64,000 nt of DNA. It comes from Verrucomicrobiaceae bacterium (GTDB lineage Bacteria; Verrucomicrobiota; Verrucomicrobiia; Verrucomicrobiales; Verrucomicrobiaceae). The notes under the pieces were generated by a model that made no database searches, was not told where the DNA came from, and saw nothing but the letters and a program-made list of their open reading frames with translations. Every line of letters starts with the position of its first letter. Position 1 is the stretch's first letter. The stretch is from contig CANGYJ010000012.1 of NCBI GenBank assembly GCA_947458455.1, positions 82,422 through 146,421 on the forward strand, given 5' to 3'. Below are positions 9,758-19,455 of the stretch, piece after piece. The position numbers were made by a program, and so were the translations under genes.

Positions 9758-10237
9758 TCAAAAATTCCGTTTGAGACTAGGGGCACCAGGCCAACTGACA
9801 AACTCGCCTTTTTCATTTCGCGTGCCAATTAGCCCTTTAGCATCAAAAACAAAACACCGTTCCTTCACAGCTTTTTTCACAAATTCAGACTGCTTGACTA
9901 GCCATTCTTTAGGTACGGAAATGTGTCCCAAGCCGTTTATCGCAGGTATGGCAAGATCGTCCAGTGCTTGGTCTCCAATTGTCGAGGCCAAACTAGCTGG
10001 CGGCCTCCCGCTTTCCGGAACATTTGGCATTGGTTTTGTTACTGATAATGGTTCAATGATCGAGCGATTCTCGAATGATGTTTTTTGATACTCTTTGCTC
10101 AAGCTTTGAGTGTGGGCATCTTCAGAAATCGACACATTTTCAACGATATTTGTCCCACGTTTCAGAGCTAGCGCACAGGCCAACACGAGAGCGAATAAAA
10201 TGCTCAAAAAGATGAAAGTGGTTCTCTTCATATTCAA
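9758..10237 (-). CDS. Membrane-anchored/exported hypothetical protein
   Basis: N-terminal hydrophobic segment TTFIFLSILFALVLACALAL; start abuts the stop of the upstream 1341-aa gene. Confidence 0.6.
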   Translation of the reverse strand: MNMKRTTFIFLSILFALVLACALALKRGTNIVENVSISEDAHTQSLSKEYQKTSFENRSIIEPLSVTKPMPNVPESGRPPASLASTIGDQALDDLAIPAINGLGHISVPKEWLVKQSEFVKKAVKERCFVFDAKGLIGTRNEKGEFVSWPGAPSLKRNF

Positions 10238-13200
10238 TTACTCCGATCTGGTGAAAGTTCCAAGTTCTAGAGCCACTGGTGGCTTAAGCCGTTGCGGGGC
10301 TACATTCGATTTAATGGCGCTACCCGACTGTTTAATTTCAGTGCTCGCGTCAACATTAAGACTACGCTCACCTGGATCCTCCTGCTGATTTTGATTTTGA
10401 TCGTCAAAACTAGTCGTCACTCCACCAATCCAAGTCCACACCACTGATCCTAATGGTAATATCGAACCATCCGAATATCGGTACACCGAATACATCTGAA
10501 ACAAATCACTCACAGCTAATCCATCGAGCTTCAGGGTTCCGGCATCATTAATTGGTTTAGCCGGAAAACTGGGGGAATCGGTGACAGAGAAGACTTCTTT
10601 GGCAGCATCCACTTGAAAGTCATTTTGATAAAACAAAGTCAAAGAGGTTGCATTTCGATCTTGAGCATCAAGAAACGGAAAAGATTGGTTGCCAACTGTC
10701 CCATTTAAAGTGCGTGTAACCACGGGCGGGGTCTTTTTCAGCCCGGTATAGGTCTGCACTCGCACAGAACCCAGTACGTTTTGAATGAAGCGGACACCTT
10801 CGGAATACCGAACTCCTGCGTAAACACTGGCCTTAATGAGTGCGCCTGGATCGCCTGGAGCGAAGTGTGCGTTTCCATCCGGTCCAATACCCACTGCAAA
10901 GCCAGAGGAAGCAATGCGTCCGACACTCATACTGGTAAACACAGGGCCAACAGCAAATTTCACCTGCTTGACCTCAGTCCGCGTCGATCCTTGAGCCACT
11001 GCGAGGGAAATATTCATCTCACCACGGGCATCGTTGAGCTTGATTCCTTCGAGGTAGAACTTGGATGGATAAGTTCCTCCAGGGAATGCTAATTTGCCGT
11101 CGCCTCCGATGGTGATTTCTTGGGTCTTGTTCGCATTTGTCCATGCTTTCACATGGCCCGACTTTGAAATCTTAACCTCCGGCGTGATTCCTTGGACGCC
11201 GCTGGGCACTGTGAGAGTCACTTCCTGAAGTTCATCTTCGGCGCTCACATTCCCGGCATGCGCGTAGTCTCGTGTCTGAGGAATGGTGTTGTTGGTGTCG
11301 TTCTGCCATGACGAACCGTTGTCATTGTCTGCGTTGATAATGATGATGTTTTTGTCGCTACTATCGTCGGTGACGCCAGTCAGCTTTAACTCCACCGGGA
11401 GGAGGTGAATACTGAACGCCTTTCCTTTCTCAGCTTTCCCAGGTGTAAACTCTTTCGGAGCACCCTCCACATTGCCTTCTTTATCGACTTTAAATGTGAT
11501 CGTGCCTGTTACCTCAGCCGTAATTCCTGTTGGTGTGGGACCGCTACCGGACCATTGAGCGGCATTCGGACTCAACTCGGTGTCCGAATCATACCGGACG
11601 ATGATGAAAGTGCGTTGTTTGGCTTGGCTCTCATTGGATGATAACGGGGTGGATTTGGTGGGTTTCTGGTAGGTGATATAGCTGTGTTCAAGATAGTGCC
11701 ATCCACCCTCCTTTTCGCCCAAAGGAAACTGATCGAGCGCCACAATGCCACCATTGAATTGTTCCTTCTTTTTTTTCTTGTAGTCGTTGCTCAGAACATT
11801 GCCTTTTTGAATTCTGAGGCCGAAGTCATTCGCATTGCTGGCCGGGCTATGTTGAGATTCTGCCTCACCTAAATTGCGGGCTTGAGAAAACATGAAGCCA
11901 TCCTCTCCGCCGCCATGGTTGACGTAGTTGCCGCTGATGCTGCTAATGTAAGAGGGCATCGCCTCGATGGTAACATTGAAGAACTGGGTGGTCGGCGTAA
12001 TGCCTGTAGGCGCGGTGGCGCGAATTTGGACGCTGCCCGTCTTAGCTCCCGTGAAGGTAACGCTGGCGAGGCCATTGGAATCTGTTCTGACAATCATGGA
12101 GCCGGTGTTGGAGGAGCCGCCTGATGCCGATGCCATCAGGCCCCAAGATGAGGGCACACTACTGGTAACATTAAAAGTGACCGGCACGGCAGGCTGAGGG
12201 ATTCCGCCTTTGTGGACCTGCACGATCATGGCATCTGAAGGCATACCAATGAAGCGGCTGGGAAGGGTGGAAGTAATTTTCGCCATTTTCAGCGGCATCT
12301 GGCTCGGGGCCGTCGTGAGAGTCGGATTGGTTCCGGCATCTTTTTCACCTTTGTCGGTATAACCATCACCATCCGTGTCAACGAGGAAGGGATTGGAGCC
12401 TCCACTGTTGCCTATGGTGCCAGAATTGAATTCTTGGGAGTTGGTCAGGCCGTCATTATCCGGATCTAGGTTCTTGTCTTTCGCGGACCGCGGATCTAAT
12501 CCATAGCGATACTCCCAGCGGTCTGACATGCCGTCGCCATCGTGATCGGTAATGGTCCAGTTCGTAGGCAAGGTGAGTCGGGTGGCGAGCAGCACCGGGG
12601 CTTCCAATCGAAACGCATCCAGACCATCCGGGGTGCTACCTGCATCGGTCCCATCGGTGGTGACCAACCAGCCAGGTTGTCTAACAATGCCATTTTCCGC
12701 GAACCAAGATTCGCGACCGCTCGCCCCTAAGGCGATGAGCTTGTTCCAACAGTATGCGATGGCGTCCACGCTCGGAGAGAGACTGGCGCTGCCATGAAGA
12801 AGCCCCCAGGCGAGCACCTTCGTGTCATTGTGGACATCAGCGGTATCGGTACGGGTGCGTCCATCCGCCAGGATGAGCGTGGTGGAAATCAACGGACTCA
12901 GGCCGAGTTTGATCTCCTCGTAGTTCATGACCCCGTCGGAGGGATAGTCGAAGCGAAAGAAATCAGCTGCGGCGTCAGAAGGATTACGCTTGTTGAGCAC
13001 CGACACGGTGTCACTGGTAGGTGGAGCGGTGCCGTTCCAGTGGTCCTCAGTGTGTGCTAGTGGGAGGCCGTTGATGAGTTCAGAATCAAGGATGCGGTCC
13101 CCATCGATGTCATTGGCGTCAAAGTAGGAGGTCGGCCGACCTCCTGGCAATAAAGACATCCAGTATTCTTGATCGTTGGGAATGCCATCCCCATCCAAGT

Positions 13201-14263
13201 CGGTCGCGGAGGAGCCCTGAGGTCTGCTTTCAGTCAGGAAGGAGGCGTAGGCCGGAAGGGCATCCCACCGCTGTTTCGCTTCGTAGTAGGCCGGATTGGT
13301 GCTTTGACTGATTGGGAAAGTCAACGGCACGGGATCACCCAAGCTGGCCGCGTAAAAAGAGAAAACGTTCTTGAGCTGCCCGAGATTGACCATGGCGTGG
13401 TCATCCATGGGGTAGAAATAGCAGTAGGCCCCGGTCAGGGTGAGGGTAGATGGCTGGGAGAGCTGGATCTGCCCCATCGAGTTGATGGCAAGAATGCGGG
13501 TGGAGGCTGGAAGGCCAGGCCCTAGCACCATCATCCCCACGGCGAGTCCGGCGGTGCTGCTGGTGGTAAGTACATCGCTATCCACGGCGAGTGAAACATC
13601 CTCCCTGCGCTGGCCCACGCCGGGCCTAGCAAAGGCGACAACCATGCCAGTGCCGCTTTGCGTAGCAGGAGCCGAAAGGCGTATCTGGGTGGCGTTCACA
13701 AATTGAGCGATGGTGGTGCCAGTAGGGATGCCTGAACCATGGACGAGCATGCCCGTCTCCAGTCCGCTGGTCGAGGCGATATTCACCAGGTCTGAGCCGC
13801 TGACCGTGCTCCCGCCGCTTTTGCGCACCACGGACCATGGGTAGGCGTAAGGAAAGCGGGCTGGATCATTTCCCAAAACGCGGAGCCGGTCGTAAAAGGG
13901 AGCGGCCACGTTTTTGAGCATGCCCACGTTCACGGCCAGTTGGTCATCTCCGATGATGGTATCAGCCAAGGCGGCGTCCCAGCCAGAGATCATGGTCTGA
14001 ATCTCCACCCCCATGCTGCCCGCCCCATGCTGGGTCTCGATGGCCTGGGCGGCTTTTTTCGCCGTATGCTTTAACTGGCCGATGTTCACCACCGTGTAGT
14101 CGTCTTTTGCCCCATCGGGAGTCAGAAGGCCTTGCTGAGACCACCAAGCCGGTGCGGCAGCGGCGAGCACCGCAGTCAAGCACAGCAGCAGGGTCAACTG
14201 ACTGCGGCAATCCCCGCATGATCGGCGGATGCGGGATGTGAAAGACAAGGATGCAGCTTTCAT
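10238..14263 (-). CDS. Large secreted protein with repeated 'VN(I/V/L)GxLK' motifs, DxDGDG calcium-binding (thrombospondin type 3-like) repeats and a Big_1-like Ig domain
   Basis: VNIGQLKHTAKKAAQAI / VNVGMLKNVAAPFYDRL / VNLGQLKNVFSFYAASL; DLDGDGIPNDQEY, DHDGDGMSDRWEYRYGLDP, DPDNDGLTNSQEF, DTDGDGYTDKGEKDAGTNP; VPVTFNVTSS...VRTDSNGLASVTFTGAKTGSVQIRAT. Confidence 0.75.
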   Translation of the reverse strand: MKAASLSFTSRIRRSCGDCRSQLTLLLCLTAVLAAAAPAWWSQQGLLTPDGAKDDYTVVNIGQLKHTAKKAAQAIETQHGAGSMGVEIQTMISGWDAALADTIIGDDQLAVNVGMLKNVAAPFYDRLRVLGNDPARFPYAYPWSVVRKSGGSTVSGSDLVNIASTSGLETGMLVHGSGIPTGTTIAQFVNATQIRLSAPATQSGTGMVVAFARPGVGQRREDVSLAVDSDVLTTSSTAGLAVGMMVLGPGLPASTRILAINSMGQIQLSQPSTLTLTGAYCYFYPMDDHAMVNLGQLKNVFSFYAASLGDPVPLTFPISQSTNPAYYEAKQRWDALPAYASFLTESRPQGSSATDLDGDGIPNDQEYWMSLLPGGRPTSYFDANDIDGDRILDSELINGLPLAHTEDHWNGTAPPTSDTVSVLNKRNPSDAAADFFRFDYPSDGVMNYEEIKLGLSPLISTTLILADGRTRTDTADVHNDTKVLAWGLLHGSASLSPSVDAIAYCWNKLIALGASGRESWFAENGIVRQPGWLVTTDGTDAGSTPDGLDAFRLEAPVLLATRLTLPTNWTITDHDGDGMSDRWEYRYGLDPRSAKDKNLDPDNDGLTNSQEFNSGTIGNSGGSNPFLVDTDGDGYTDKGEKDAGTNPTLTTAPSQMPLKMAKITSTLPSRFIGMPSDAMIVQVHKGGIPQPAVPVTFNVTSSVPSSWGLMASASGGSSNTGSMIVRTDSNGLASVTFTGAKTGSVQIRATAPTGITPTTQFFNVTIEAMPSYISSISGNYVNHGGGEDGFMFSQARNLGEAESQHSPASNANDFGLRIQKGNVLSNDYKKKKKEQFNGGIVALDQFPLGEKEGGWHYLEHSYITYQKPTKSTPLSSNESQAKQRTFIIVRYDSDTELSPNAAQWSGSGPTPTGITAEVTGTITFKVDKEGNVEGAPKEFTPGKAEKGKAFSIHLLPVELKLTGVTDDSSDKNIIIINADNDNGSSWQNDTNNTIPQTRDYAHAGNVSAEDELQEVTLTVPSGVQGITPEVKISKSGHVKAWTNANKTQEITIGGDGKLAFPGGTYPSKFYLEGIKLNDARGEMNISLAVAQGSTRTEVKQVKFAVGPVFTSMSVGRIASSGFAVGIGPDGNAHFAPGDPGALIKASVYAGVRYSEGVRFIQNVLGSVRVQTYTGLKKTPPVVTRTLNGTVGNQSFPFLDAQDRNATSLTLFYQNDFQVDAAKEVFSVTDSPSFPAKPINDAGTLKLDGLAVSDLFQMYSVYRYSDGSILPLGSVVWTWIGGVTTSFDDQNQNQQEDPGERSLNVDASTEIKQSGSAIKSNVAPQRLKPPVALELGTFTRSE

Positions 14264-14318
14264 CTGGAAAATAGGAGGTAGTGACCAAGAACAAAAAATC
14301 CACGCAGACAGATGATGG

Positions 14319-17063
14319 TCACGGCGGCGGTCCCTCGGTATAAGCTCCCATGGAAATATCCCCTCCAGGCATCACACGGACGGGTCCTTTGAACATACTC
14401 ACCCCGCCGGATGGATCGAGAACGATGCCGGGGTAAGTATTGGGCTGCGGGGCTGGGGGATAGATTTGAAGTCGCTGATATTGATCCAGAACCATCACCG
14501 CACGAAAGGCGTCGGTGGAGGTGCCATCCTGCTTCCACCAATACCAGTCCGCGATAGAACGGCTCATGATGGAGTGAAGACTGGCTTTGGTCCCCCCATC
14601 CCGGAAGCCCCATGAGGCACCGGCACGGCTGGCATCGTCATCGAGCACTCCGAAAGAGAGATTGTTACCGATGATATCGACATCCGAGCGGATGGTGTGA
14701 AGGGAATAATCATCGGCGATGGTGATGGTTTCTTGGGTTCCGGTGTCCGTGCCAGAGAGAGCTAGCGTGCCATCCCGCAGGCGGACGCTTCCACGGGCGC
14801 TGCTGAGGGTGCCTTGAGTGTCCTGCGTGGTCCCAACTTTCAGGCTCCCATCGTTGTTGCGTTGGTAGTCCGTTAAATTCACCAATCTCTGCCCGCTGGT
14901 GTCCGCAGCACCCAGGCTCATCTGCTGCACGTTGTAAAAGCCACGGTAGGTAGGCTTGCCGCCGACCTCCCCGGCATACCACCAGGGCTGGCCGCGGATG
15001 ATGAAGCTGCGCGGTAAGCCGCCAGCGGGTCCGTCGATGAACCAGAAGGCGTAGTTGTTCGCCGGTTCCAGGCTCATCACGGGCATGGGCAGGGCCTTAA
15101 TGGAAGCAGTGCTGACTTTGAGTTCAGCCTGAAACAGGCGGGAACTCGTGTCGTAGAACCCGTCCGTGGCCTTGGCCGCCCTGTAATCTCGCAGGGTCAC
15201 GGCCTTCGACGTGCCGGTAGCGGGACGGATTTTAAGCAGGTGCAGGTTTTGCTTCCAATAGCTCGTTGGATCGCTCTCAGGCACTTTGGCATGGCCGTAG
15301 CAGGCCACCAGATCGCCGGCGGTGTCGTCATCCGTGGCGAGCCCGAGGAAGTCCAGCACAGCATGGGGCTGGGGGCCGCCAGAGATAGGAATGCGCACGG
15401 CGGCGGGTAGCCCGTCGAATTCGGGATGATCTCCATTCACGATGCCTTCCAGAGAAGGGCCTTGTTTTGTCGCTCCGCTGACATTTGCCGGGCAGGCCAG
15501 CCTGGAAACACCATCGAGCGTGACATTGAACACGCCACCCTGCTCCGCATTGTAGGTGCCTGCGAGCGTGCTTCCAGACAGCGTGCCAGAAAGACTCAAA
15601 TCATACATCTGCTCGCCACTCAGGATAAAACTCTGCGGTGGGGAGGCAGCGGACGTGTAGGTGGTGCCCGCAGCCTTGTTGTACAAAACTCCATCCACCC
15701 AAAAAGCAGCAGGTACATCTACCAAGGTGTCACGAATCACACAACCCGGCATCGTAAAGAAGCCGCTCGCGTAAGTGCCTTCCATGGTGCTATACCGCAC
15801 GGAGGCCGACGCCGGCAAGGAGGTGATGCCGACAAGCCGGAGCAGCACGCCGTCGTGATCATACTGGTCCACTCGATGGCCCGTGCTGTCCTCATAGCCA
15901 CCAGCGAAGACATACGGAATATCATCGACGTAGAGTGTACCCACGCTAAACAACGGCGTTGAGCGGGAAAGATCGGCCGCCTGCACATGGCAGACAGCGG
16001 AGTTAAATCCACTCACTTCCCCATTGTTCGAGATCGTGCCCGTATGGCTCTGCGAACCTATCGTCACGGTCACGGTGGCGGCGGCATCTTCGAGAGCGAA
16101 TGCCCGTGCATTCCCTGAGATAGTCAAGGCGATGCCTTCACCGTAAAAAGAGTCTATGATAGCTCCGGCACGACTGGTGAGGATCGACTCACTCCAATTC
16201 ACCAAGGAGCCATTGACCATGATCACTTGCGGAGCAAACTTCGGAGCCTGTAGCACCTCAAAGTTCGGGTTGAGAAGGTCAATGTTGGTAGCCGACCAGT
16301 TCCCCACATAAGGGTCATTTCCGCTCATGCTGCCACCGTCTCCGTTCCAGAAGTCTGACCAGAGATTTTGTGAAAAACTGCCGCTGCCGTCGCCGCTCAG
16401 ATAGGTGGTTTGCGATGAACTCGAACTGGCGCCGCCAGCATCATAGGACGTAGAGTAGGTCATAGACACTTTGTGGTAGGTCGTTCCAAAAAGGGAAATG
16501 GAAGGCCCCGTTCCTGGCTGCCAGGAATTGCCGCCACTCTCGTTGAGCAACAGCTGTCCGGCGACCACGCACCCCGACTCAGAGCCTCCCACATCGCCAT
16601 CCGCGCCACCGGCCGGGACGAAGAACTCCCCGGCATTGCCTGCGTAAACAGTGCGCTCGGACATGATTACCGTGTCAGAATCCAAGTCCACGGTCCAGAC
16701 GGTGCGGTCAAACTGCTCTGTATAGTGCCTCCCGTTGGGCGAGGTGAAATTGATCGCCGAGATAGGTGAAGTCACCACTGAAAGAGGATGAATACCACTA
16801 CCATCAAAAACGCCCTCGTAGGCACCGCTCACCTCTGCCACTGCCACCGAGGCCCCGATCCTGCCACGCATGGTGACCGCATTTCCATTCCCATCCAGAT
16901 AAGTATCCGTCTGGTAGGTCCCGTCGTCGGTGGACGTGTCGTAGGTGTAAGTGGTGCCGTCGATGCTGTGGCTGCCGCCGAACATCTGGGCTTGCGCCCT
17001 GATCCCGCTAAAACTCAAGACGACAAGGAGGAAGAACGAAGGTGAAAATCGAGATGAGTTCAT
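14319..17063 (-). CDS. Large secreted hypothetical protein
   Basis: Signal peptide MNSSRFSPSFFLLVVLSFSGIRAQAQ; Gly/Ser/Thr-rich composition; co-oriented with 10238-14263. Confidence 0.65.
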   Translation of the reverse strand: MNSSRFSPSFFLLVVLSFSGIRAQAQMFGGSHSIDGTTYTYDTSTDDGTYQTDTYLDGNGNAVTMRGRIGASVAVAEVSGAYEGVFDGSGIHPLSVVTSPISAINFTSPNGRHYTEQFDRTVWTVDLDSDTVIMSERTVYAGNAGEFFVPAGGADGDVGGSESGCVVAGQLLLNESGGNSWQPGTGPSISLFGTTYHKVSMTYSTSYDAGGASSSSSQTTYLSGDGSGSFSQNLWSDFWNGDGGSMSGNDPYVGNWSATNIDLLNPNFEVLQAPKFAPQVIMVNGSLVNWSESILTSRAGAIIDSFYGEGIALTISGNARAFALEDAAATVTVTIGSQSHTGTISNNGEVSGFNSAVCHVQAADLSRSTPLFSVGTLYVDDIPYVFAGGYEDSTGHRVDQYDHDGVLLRLVGITSLPASASVRYSTMEGTYASGFFTMPGCVIRDTLVDVPAAFWVDGVLYNKAAGTTYTSAASPPQSFILSGEQMYDLSLSGTLSGSTLAGTYNAEQGGVFNVTLDGVSRLACPANVSGATKQGPSLEGIVNGDHPEFDGLPAAVRIPISGGPQPHAVLDFLGLATDDDTAGDLVACYGHAKVPESDPTSYWKQNLHLLKIRPATGTSKAVTLRDYRAAKATDGFYDTSSRLFQAELKVSTASIKALPMPVMSLEPANNYAFWFIDGPAGGLPRSFIIRGQPWWYAGEVGGKPTYRGFYNVQQMSLGAADTSGQRLVNLTDYQRNNDGSLKVGTTQDTQGTLSSARGSVRLRDGTLALSGTDTGTQETITIADDYSLHTIRSDVDIIGNNLSFGVLDDDASRAGASWGFRDGGTKASLHSIMSRSIADWYWWKQDGTSTDAFRAVMVLDQYQRLQIYPPAPQPNTYPGIVLDPSGGVSMFKGPVRVMPGGDISMGAYTEGPPP

Positions 17064-17077
17064 GAGATCAGAGTATG

Positions 17078-17112
17078 CAGTATTAAGTGTTCAAAGTTGA
17101 GTGCTGAAGGAC
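17078..17112. repeat. Degenerate heptamer repeat tract
   Basis: cagtatt|aagtgtt|caaagtt|gagtgct|gaaggac. Confidence 0.5.
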
Positions 17113-17507
17113 TTCTAGCCGCTCACGAGACTCACCGCATCGCCCCACAGGCCGGATCGTTGATCGTCGGCACCGAAGATGGCTTTGTAGGCCCATTTGG
17201 CCGGGATGATGCCGGAGCAGGATGCGGGCAATTCACCCCCGTGCTCGTCAAGGTGAGTCACCTTGGTGGGCCTGCGCGAAAAGCACTGGTGGGTGGTGTT
17301 CATCGGGAATTTCCTCGAACAAGAAAATTCCAACAAATTTCCGGGCAGAAGTCGATGCCTATTTTCCTGTGAGGGGTCTTCGACGGTCCCGAAGCCTGAG
17401 CTTCTCCTTGAGAATGAGGGACTTTGGGGCGGCTGATTTTTTTGATCGGGCCTAGATAAGAGTGGGTGAGTGCGGCTCAGGGCTTCGATCTCGCGGTCAT
17501 GGTTGAT

Positions 17508-17551
17508 GCGATGCGTTTTGCGGATTACCAGCGGGAGTGAAACATTTCAGC
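17508..17551 (+). repeat. Direct repeat copy of folA 3' terminus (folA remnant)
   Basis: gcgatgcgttttgcggattaccagcgggagtgaaacatttcagc matches 9150-9193 gcgatgcgcttcgcggattaccggcgggggtgaaacatttcagc with 4 mismatches in 44 bp; encodes AMRFADYQRE* versus AMRFADYRRG*. Confidence 0.85.
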
Positions 17552-17609
17552 AAAGCCGAATTTCCGGGTGTCGGATGCCGGGAATGATGTACCCTGCCCA
17601 TCCCAGCCC

Positions 17610-18422
17610 ATGATCCTTCGGAGTCTTTTCATCGCTACTGCCAGCCTGCTCGCGCTTGTTTCGCTCAGCGGCTGCACGGCGCTTTCCAAGATGAAAGGCG
17701 ACTCCAAGACTGAAAAAACGGAGGAAAAGGGCAGTGGTGACAAAAAGGACGGCGAAGAGAAAAAAGGCGAAGACGCCTCCGCCGCCATCGATGTGAGCTT
17801 TTTGCTGAGCATGAGCTTCAACGAGGCGAAAACGCTTAGCGCCCAGACCATTGAGTTTCCGCCATTTTACAAGGTGGCGGCGGATAGCATCGAGGTCACC
17901 AAGACCAAGGCAGATGGCACGCCACGCCGGGTGCGAGCCAAAGGCCGTGTCTTCATTGAGATGAATTTCCTCGAACCTGCGAAGGGCCTTTGCCAGGAGC
18001 TGCTGCTCAGCGATGATGAGGTCATCCTGCGTGGCAAACCGGTGCTGCAGCGCGGCGGTAGCACGATCGAGGGCATGGATGACTACACGGTGTTTTACAT
18101 GTTCGGCGCGAAGCTTCGGGTGATCGGCACGCACCGCCTCACGAACCCCGGCCAGCTCGCCGTCGGCGGCATGGACGCCTCCGGCCTACCCACGCTGGGA
18201 GCCTGGACGGATTCGCCAAACCCTCTCCTCCCACCTCTGAGCGAAAGCGATGTGCCCGCGCAGGTCCGCGCCGAGCTGCAACGCGCCGCCGAGGCGGAGA
18301 TGCTCCACCAGCAGGCCCGCGCCGAATTCGGCCCTGCCGAGGTGCCGCCCACCAAGCCTGAGGAAAAGAAGGACGAGAAAAAAGAAGAGAAGCCTGCGGA
18401 CAAAAAGAAGGCGAAGAGCTGA
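17610..18422 (+). CDS. Lipoprotein, hypothetical (Lys-rich N- and C-terminal linkers)
   Basis: Lipobox LALVSLSGCTALS; EKTEEKGSGDKKDGEEKKGED linker. Confidence 0.7.
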   Translation: MILRSLFIATASLLALVSLSGCTALSKMKGDSKTEKTEEKGSGDKKDGEEKKGEDASAAIDVSFLLSMSFNEAKTLSAQTIEFPPFYKVAADSIEVTKTKADGTPRRVRAKGRVFIEMNFLEPAKGLCQELLLSDDEVILRGKPVLQRGGSTIEGMDDYTVFYMFGAKLRVIGTHRLTNPGQLAVGGMDASGLPTLGAWTDSPNPLLPPLSESDVPAQVRAELQRAAEAEMLHQQARAEFGPAEVPPTKPEEKKDEKKEEKPADKKKAKS

Positions 18423-18423
18423 T

Positions 18424-19452
18424 ATGCCCGCCCCTGCAACTGCCCAGCCATTCCTTTTCGCCTGCTGCCGCGAGGGTTCAGAAGCCTCTCTCAAGGCCGA
18501 TGTGCTCCGCCGCCATGCCACGCTGCTTACGCCCGCCTTCATGCGGCCGCAGCTCATCACCTGGAAGGCACGTGCGCCGGTCGATGAAACCTTTGACCTC
18601 GCCTCCCCCTTCGCCCGTGTCTCCGGCCTCTCGCTCGGCCCTTGCAAAACGGAAGCGGAGGTCGTGGCCAAGCTCACGGACCGCTCGCTCCATCGAATCA
18701 GCCTGCATGTCTTTCCTCGTTTGGCCCCCGAAGATGGTATGATCGACTGGAAATCGCTCGATGCCATTCGCGACCGCGTTTCCACCACTCTTCAAAACGC
18801 CGGCATCACGCTCGATGAGAGCGCCGAGCATGTTTTGAGCCTCGTCGTGGATGATAAGCCAGAAGCCGCTTGGTTCACCGGGCTGCGCAAACGCCGCGCC
18901 GGTGATCCCCTGCCCTGCGGCGGCTTGCCACGCATCACCCTGCCCTCTCACGCCCCATCCCGTGCGTGGCTCAAGCTCGAACAAGCCCTCGCCTTTCGTG
19001 GCTGGGACAAGGCCGATCTCCACAACCAGAACACCCTCGATCTCGGTTGCTCTCCTGGCGGTGCTTCCCTGGCCCTGCTGGACCGCGGCATGAAGGTCAT
19101 CGGCGTGGATACCGGGGACATGGATGAATCCGTCCTGCGCCACGATAGCGGCGGCTTCCGCCACCTCCGCGTGCCGCTCGCCCGCCTCGATACCAGCAAG
19201 CTGCCCTCCACCTTTGATCTGCTGCTCTGTGACATCAATCTCGCCCCGCCCGAGGTGCTGCCACACATCGCCTCCCTGTGCCAGACCTGCCGCGTGCCAC
19301 GCCTCATTCTCACCTTGAAGCTGAACCATCCCTCCTTTGAGCAACGCGTGGATGAATTCGTGGGATACATCCGCAGCTTTGCCCCCGGTCCCGTCTTTGT
19401 CACTCAACTCGCCGCGAACCGCCGCGAGGTCTGCGTGATCGCGGGAGCGTGA
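18424..19452 (+). CDS. RlmM-like SAM-dependent rRNA methyltransferase
   Basis: FACCREGSEASLKADV; LDLGCSPGGASLALLDRGMKVIGVDTGDMDESV; FDLLLCDINLAPPE; LILTLKLN. Confidence 0.75.
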   Translation: MPAPATAQPFLFACCREGSEASLKADVLRRHATLLTPAFMRPQLITWKARAPVDETFDLASPFARVSGLSLGPCKTEAEVVAKLTDRSLHRISLHVFPRLAPEDGMIDWKSLDAIRDRVSTTLQNAGITLDESAEHVLSLVVDDKPEAAWFTGLRKRRAGDPLPCGGLPRITLPSHAPSRAWLKLEQALAFRGWDKADLHNQNTLDLGCSPGGASLALLDRGMKVIGVDTGDMDESVLRHDSGGFRHLRVPLARLDTSKLPSTFDLLLCDINLAPPEVLPHIASLCQTCRVPRLILTLKLNHPSFEQRVDEFVGYIRSFAPGPVFVTQLAANRREVCVIAGA

Positions 19453-19455
19453 GGC

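Noticed and set aside
17097-17455. Short ORFs on both strands between the 914-aa gene and 17610
   Set aside because: Could be a decayed C-terminal gene fragment (minus ...GIIPAKWAYKAIFGADDQRSGLWGDAVSLVSG), but no family could be recognised
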